Of a stretch of 22,376 nt of DNA, positions 18,437 through 22,376 are shown piece by piece. How positions within the stretch are numbered: the first letter of the stretch is position 1; each line of letters opens with the position of its first letter. Origin of the DNA: Lingula anatina. Its lineage: Eukaryota; Brachiopoda; Lingulata; Lingulida; Lingulidae. The notes beneath the pieces are model-generated. The model did not search any database. It worked only from the letters and a program-made list of their open reading frames with translations, and was not told the origin of the DNA. The stretch lies in NCBI RefSeq assembly GCF_001039355.2, contig NW_019773670.1, positions 516,041 to 538,416 of the forward strand. The letters run 5' to 3'. Made by a program: the position numbers and the translations under genes.

Positions 18437-21400
18437 GTAAGGCATCACAGGCGCCTTTACGGCTCACGGTGCATGAAGTAGACACGTGTAGCAGATGTTT
18501 CTTCCTGGCTGTATGTGTGTATACGCATTCATTTTCAATATTTTGTTACATAACTATTCTCACTCCGTAAACAATCTTAATAACAGTATTGATGTCTGTT
18601 GTTGTTGTTGTTGTTTTTTTTTTCATATTTAAAACTAATGATTGTAAATGAATACTCGCACAAAAAAATCACGTATTATCGAGGTAGCATTTTAGCATTT
18701 GTGGCGCAGTCGTGTGGAGCATGTTTGTAGTAGAGATGCAGTACAGCATACTGCAGACAAAAAGCATTACGCTTCTGCTGCGCTGCGCTGACACGCATTA
18801 GAAGCACCTGTGTTACATATTAAGTAGAATACTTCACCTGCACACCACAGAGACTGTTTTGATGTAAATCAGAAAAATAGGTAAATGCCCACGCACTGCT
18901 CCACTGAGGTAACTTTAAGGTATATGAGAAAAATGGAATACTTCATCAGTACACCACAGAGGGAGTTCTGAGATGTATCAGAAATAAGTTTATTTCCAAT
19001 TTTGACTCTTTAAAACACAACACGCGATAACAGACTTACCATCATTTTTATATAATCAACTAACAATATTTAAAAGGTGCAGAAAATATTCAAAGAACAC
19101 TTTTGCGTATATAATTAGTTCAATAATGAGACTATTATGCATAAAAACACTTACATACAAAAAATGCATAACTTCATCAAAACTAAAAGATAGTTTTCGA
19201 ACTTGAGCTATATATTAGTCCCCCTAATCAGTCCTGTAGGATTTAAATCAAAATATGACACAGTTTATGTTATCTATACATTCACTTAAATTTTCAATAG
19301 CCAGCAAACGTTTTGAAAGGTGTAAAAGGCAGATCAGTTGCACAATTTGCAAGTGAATAAATCCATGCCGACCAGGGCGTGAGATCGTCGACCGTGAAAT
19401 ATAATAGTGTTTTGTCTGATGAGGCCGCGGATTTTTCAAATGCGTCAGATAGCGGTGTTCTTTCAGCATTGGTCTGTATGAATTTGCCCATTGTTGCGGT
19501 GAGAGTGAACGGCAAGATAAACGCACTCGCGCTTTTTGATAGCAGGTCAACGCTTATTTTTTTAATATATATCACAGCTCTTGGTTTCTGCTCTTTGTCT
19601 TGATACAAAGGATGACGCTGAATGTTGGCTATGTACTCTTGACAGTTCAAGGTCTATTAAGTCCTCTGTTGCTTCATTTGACGTGGCTCCAAAGACGCAC
19701 CATTTATCAAATGTGTTAGTTGTTCCAGTTAAACAAGTCCAAGCAAATCAACCTATCAATATGTCAGTTTTCCCTCATCTATCAGGTATTTTTCTTTTTC
19801 AGATTAGTGCGCGGTCTAGGCTCATTTAATTATAGGCATGGAAAATGCACATTTAATCGCACCGCTTAAAGTACGCATTGATCAAGAGAAACATGTTATA
19901 GTATATTTGGCGCCTATCGAAAATTTTAATTTTTAAAACTAATTTATGCTTCAGATGTGCCATTCCAGGCCTGGCGAATGACACTTTCGAAATCCAAGAT
20001 GCCTGGCACCAATATCTTATCAACCAAACCATTCCTGTAGACGAGAATGGGGAGTATGAGGGATGTCTGTGGCGTAGTGGAAACGATTCAAGAAACAGTA
20101 GTGTCTTGTCGTGTAATGAATGGGTTTATGACACATCTGTATTCCCGAGAACGTTTCCTACGGAGGTGAGTCCTTGCACAATCAGGCCTACCCAACTACC
20201 AGACTCGGCACCTACGGATCCAGAATAAACCGGTTTATCAGACCACACTACCCGTTTTCAAGGTGTGTGTCAGATCGCATTACAGAGTATCATACCCCAT
20301 CACAAATTTTGTAGGCCTACCTGTCATCCGGGTATCGAGCCTCATTTTCGTCAAGTAGGACTCTTATGAACAACATGGTTGCTCCGTCAATCTCGTCCAT
20401 CCCGCTAGCCATGAAAATATTTAACCCCCGACAGAATATGCCTCTGCTATCAAAAATAGGTCTAATTTTCTAAATTAATATATAAGTTTGCAAGTTATTA
20501 TTTACAAAACATCATTGGCTATGTTCGAACCTAAATTTTATGTTAAAAATTGCGGTATTGTCAGATTTTTAGCATAAACTGGGAAAATTGCAGCAGCGCA
20601 TGAATCTAGATGAGATGCACTACTTTCCAACCCCGCTTAGGATCATCGCTATCACATCGCGCACCAGGCAAAATTGGTGTGGTGGCTGATACTCTGTAAT
20701 GCGATCTGACACACACCTTGAAAACGGGTAGTGTGGTCTGATATACCGGTTAATTCTGGATCCGTAGGTGCCGAGTCTGGTAGTTGGGTAGGCCTGACAA
20801 TGCAATATCGATATTTCACTTAATGAGGCAGTTTGTTATCTGTAGAGATTTGGTACTGACATGGATACAAGACTGGTTATCTTACAGCAAATCTTTACGA
20901 CGCCACACGCCTATTTTACAATATAGTCATTTTCCAAGAGTAATAAGCTTATTGTGTTGTTCCCTTTTTATAATCCCGAAACTTCCCTGGAAGCTGTAGA
21001 AGTAAAGAATGATTTAAAGAATCATTTCTATTTCAGTTTGATCTACTTTGTGACAGTTCCTTTCTTATTAACATGGCGAACGTGGTTTATCTAGTAGGAG
21101 TGGCTGTGGGGGCAACTGGCGGGGGCCTTGCAGCAGATTAGTAAGGACGTGTAGCTTGAAAAAAGATTGGTCTATATACGCCATTTCAAATCTAAACTAG
21201 TAAAATGTTATCTCTGTTGTTTCAAAATTAATTGTTGAAAATTTACCACAGAGTCCACTAGTAATCAGTAACAAAATTATAATTATCAGACTGTTCTTCA
21301 ATTTTGTATACTATTTTAGATACCCATGTGATTTCAGAGGATACACTTGGATATAGACAAGCAAACATGAAGATTTTAATCGTTCTTGCTGTGATCTATA

Positions 21401-22376
21401 TTATGTATTTCACCTGTGGAGGTACTTACATTTCGTTGCTGATTGTGTTTGTATGGTAAAACAGAGCTTTACTTAGATTCAGTTTTTGGTATTAAATGCG
21501 ATTTTTCTGCAAAAATAACCTGAAGTTCTTTTTTCCAGCATTGGCCGTAAGTTAGTTTCTTTCATCGCCTGCTTGATCCATGGGGTTGCAGGGATAGGGG
21601 CTGCATTTTCACCTAACTACGGAGCTTATGTCGCATTCCGGTGCTTTGTTGGCACCTGCCACGGCGTCTTGAACAATACTGTCATTGTTCTTTGTAAGTA
21701 ATTGTTCGAACACCTCCGCTAATTTTGTACTGGTCATATCCCTTTAGTGGTTAACGAGGGTGCAATATTGTGGCTATCGGTGATTTTTTTTCCATTTGGC
21801 GTTTCATTCGATGTTATCATTGTTGACAACAGCCATAAAAGGCAGAAGTTTGTAAGCGCGCAACCTCCCCACTGGTTCCTTTGAAATATGTTACATGAAG
21901 CCTCCTATGAGTCTACTCTATTTTCCTACATCTTGGCAACCCCACTTACGCTGGGAATTCTATTCTAACAAAGCTTGCCAAGAAATTAAATGTCCAATGG
22001 TTCTATATAGGCCATTTTGAAGTATTTCATGTGAAACTTGAATCAGCGGGTCCCAGTTTGTCTCATGGCCCTCCTTTTATTGGTGGAGGCAGACCAGATC
22101 CGCCATTTTCTTTTGGTAAGGGTAGGGCGTTAATCTACCCCTCACACACACACACACACACACACGCACACACATTACTATGGATCCATCAGTTAATTTA
22201 TGCATTTTTATTTGAAAACATAAATTATGCATGTAAGTCAACTTGGAAGAAAGTGACAAATTTCATGCATTCACCTTTTAAAGCTTGTTCTGAGAACAAC
22301 CATTGCAGTACCAACTTGTCGACGTCAAATTTGCGACAGATATTATGCAGAGCACTTTTTGTCCCAAAACTGGCAG
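18294..22376 (+). CDS. SLC22-family organic ion transporter, N-terminal part (4 exons, runs off the right edge)
   Basis: SLC22 proteins are twelve-helix major-facilitator carriers of organic cations, anions or zwitterions in the plasma membrane. Exons 1-4 give 204 residues with matching phases. Seen in order: a cytosolic start MEFDDVLKNVNEFGR, as in the family; helix 1 (about 16-41); a large extracellular loop (about 42-128) with Cys49, Cys85, Cys101 and Cys123, four N-glycosylation sequons (Asn56, 71, 91, 95) and the hallmark CNEWVYDTSVF; helix 2 ending in a motif A variant; helix 3; and YVAFRCFVG in helix 4. The motif A Arg after Asp152 is Tyr153, coded across the exon 3/4 junction. The family normally has about 550 residues, so the rest lies beyond the window. 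Cation versus anion subclass cannot be decided from this part. The start codon has A at -3 and G at +4. It is divergent from the G-alpha gene. Confidence 0.93.
18598..18623. repeat. (GTT)n followed by poly-T
   Basis: Six GTT units run into a T tract in SLC22-like intron 1. Confidence 0.95.
18827..18984. repeat. Two-copy direct repeat, period 109 bp
   Basis: The segments at 18827-18876 and 18936-18984 share GAATACTTCA, ACACCACAGAG and ATCAGAAA with the same spacing. This is a diverged local duplication inside intron 1. Confidence 0.65.
19260..19938 (+). pseudogene. BEL/Pao retrotransposon fragment (gag zinc-knuckle to protease region), broken
   Basis: Three plus-strand frames together match a BEL/Pao polyprotein segment. 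About 19265-19355: a degraded Cys/His knuckle region (CKRQISCTICK). 19361-19600: VRVNGKINALALFDSRST, the aspartic-protease active-site context with DSR instead of DSG. About 19600-19829: FDVAPKTHHLSNVLVV and INMSVFPHLSGI. About 19830-19936: LIIGMENAHLIAPLKVR. At least two frameshifts and an in-frame stop near 19358 separate these parts. No reverse transcriptase, integrase or LTR is present. It is a dead remnant inside SLC22-like intron 1, with its right edge about 16 bp from exon 2. Confidence 0.85.
19955..20165 (+). CDS. SLC22-like exon 2 (extracellular loop)
   Basis: 211 nt from acceptor TTCAG to donor GTGAGT. It encodes (R)CAIPGLANDTFEIQD to CNEWVYDTSVFPRTFPTE with four glycosylation sequons. 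The end phase is 0. Confidence 0.93.
20166..21036 (+). other. SLC22-like intron 2
   Basis: 871 bp, of which 614 bp are the inverted-repeat element at 20183-20796. Without the element and one target copy it would be about 252 bp. Confidence 0.9.
20183..20796. mobile_element. Non-autonomous DNA transposon, 614 bp, with 110-bp terminal inverted repeats
   Basis: The arms 20183-20292 and 20687-20796 are reverse complements at 108 of 110 positions, and weaker similarity continues inward. The terminus is CAGGCCTACCCAACTACC. ACAAT flanks both sides (20178-20182 and 20797-20801), a 5-bp target-site duplication. The roughly 394-bp core has no coding frame of note. The near-identity of the arms suggests a recent insertion. 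A hAT-like group with 5-bp duplications is my best guess from the terminus and duplication length. Confidence 0.93.
21037..21140 (+). CDS. SLC22-like exon 3 (helix 2)
   Basis: 104 nt from acceptor ATTTCAG to donor GTAAGG. It encodes FDLLCDSSFLINM, then a Gly-rich helix ending GGGLAAD and two bases of Tyr153. Confidence 0.9.
21141..21538 (+). other. SLC22-like intron 3
   Basis: 398 bp, AT-rich, with no recognised feature. Confidence 0.85.
21539..21693 (+). CDS. SLC22-like exon 4 (helices 3-4)
   Basis: 155 nt from acceptor TTTTCCAG to donor GTAAGT. It encodes (Y)IGRKLVSFIACLIHG, AFSPNYGAYVAFRCFVG and NNTVIVL, and ends in phase 1. Confidence 0.93.
21694..22376 (+). other. SLC22-like intron 4 (5' part)
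   Basis: No further exon was found before the window edge. It contains the (CA)n tract at 22143-22174. Confidence 0.7.
22143..22174. repeat. (CA)n microsatellite
   Basis: 32 bases of CA repeat with one G interruption near 22166. Confidence 0.97.

Larger units (their letters stand above)
18437..19954 (+). other. SLC22-like intron 1
   Basis: 1518 bp. It holds a (GTT)n tract, a 2-copy direct repeat and the BEL/Pao fragment that reaches almost to the acceptor. Confidence 0.85.

Noticed and set aside
18701-18730. GTGGCGCAGTCGTG-like sequence as a tRNA 5' part
   Set aside because: No B box, anticodon arm or acceptor pairing follows at the right distance.

Overview
The window is eukaryotic, AT-rich genomic DNA. 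It has spliced genes with GT..AG introns, AATAAA signals, microsatellites and many short non-autonomous transposons. The gene set (a QSOX with a membrane anchor, a heterotrimeric G-protein alpha subunit and an SLC22-type transporter), a BEL/Pao retrotransposon remnant and small hAT-like elements suggest a marine invertebrate animal. An echinoderm or other invertebrate deuterostome is my best guess, with low confidence.

Layout. (1) 1-1914 (+): the last intron and terminal coding exon of a quiescin sulfhydryl oxidase, followed by a 3' UTR with a strong G-tract and poly(A) signals. (2) About 2.4-6.3 kb: intergenic DNA between two convergent genes, with one short inverted-repeat element. (3) 14446-6289 (-): a complete eight-exon G-alpha gene. 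I reconstructed it exon by exon; the phases agree at every junction and it encodes 356 residues. Most of its exons lie in frames that are not the longest open frames locally. (4) 14.4-18.3 kb: the intergenic region between two divergent genes, with one more short element and microsatellites. (5) 18294 to the right edge (+): the first four coding exons of an SLC22-family (organic ion) transporter, 204 residues so far, continuing past the window.

Transposons. A broken BEL/Pao protease-region fragment lies in SLC22 intron 1. A 614-bp element with 110-bp near-perfect inverted ends and a 5-bp target duplication lies in SLC22 intron 2. At least four smaller inverted-repeat elements lie in or near the G-alpha gene, and two of them belong to one family. 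Five of the insertions sit about 16-63 bp from splice sites.

The three genes show no common pathway: QSOX makes disulfides in the secretory route, G-alpha acts in receptor signalling, and the transporter acts at the plasma membrane. The most notable points are a G-alpha P-loop with Ala where Gly is nearly universal (the Ras Gly12 position), a C-terminus without the pertussis-toxin cysteine, and a sharp change in CpG density near 3.0-3.2 kb that suggests mosaic germline methylation. I found no clearly new multi-gene system.
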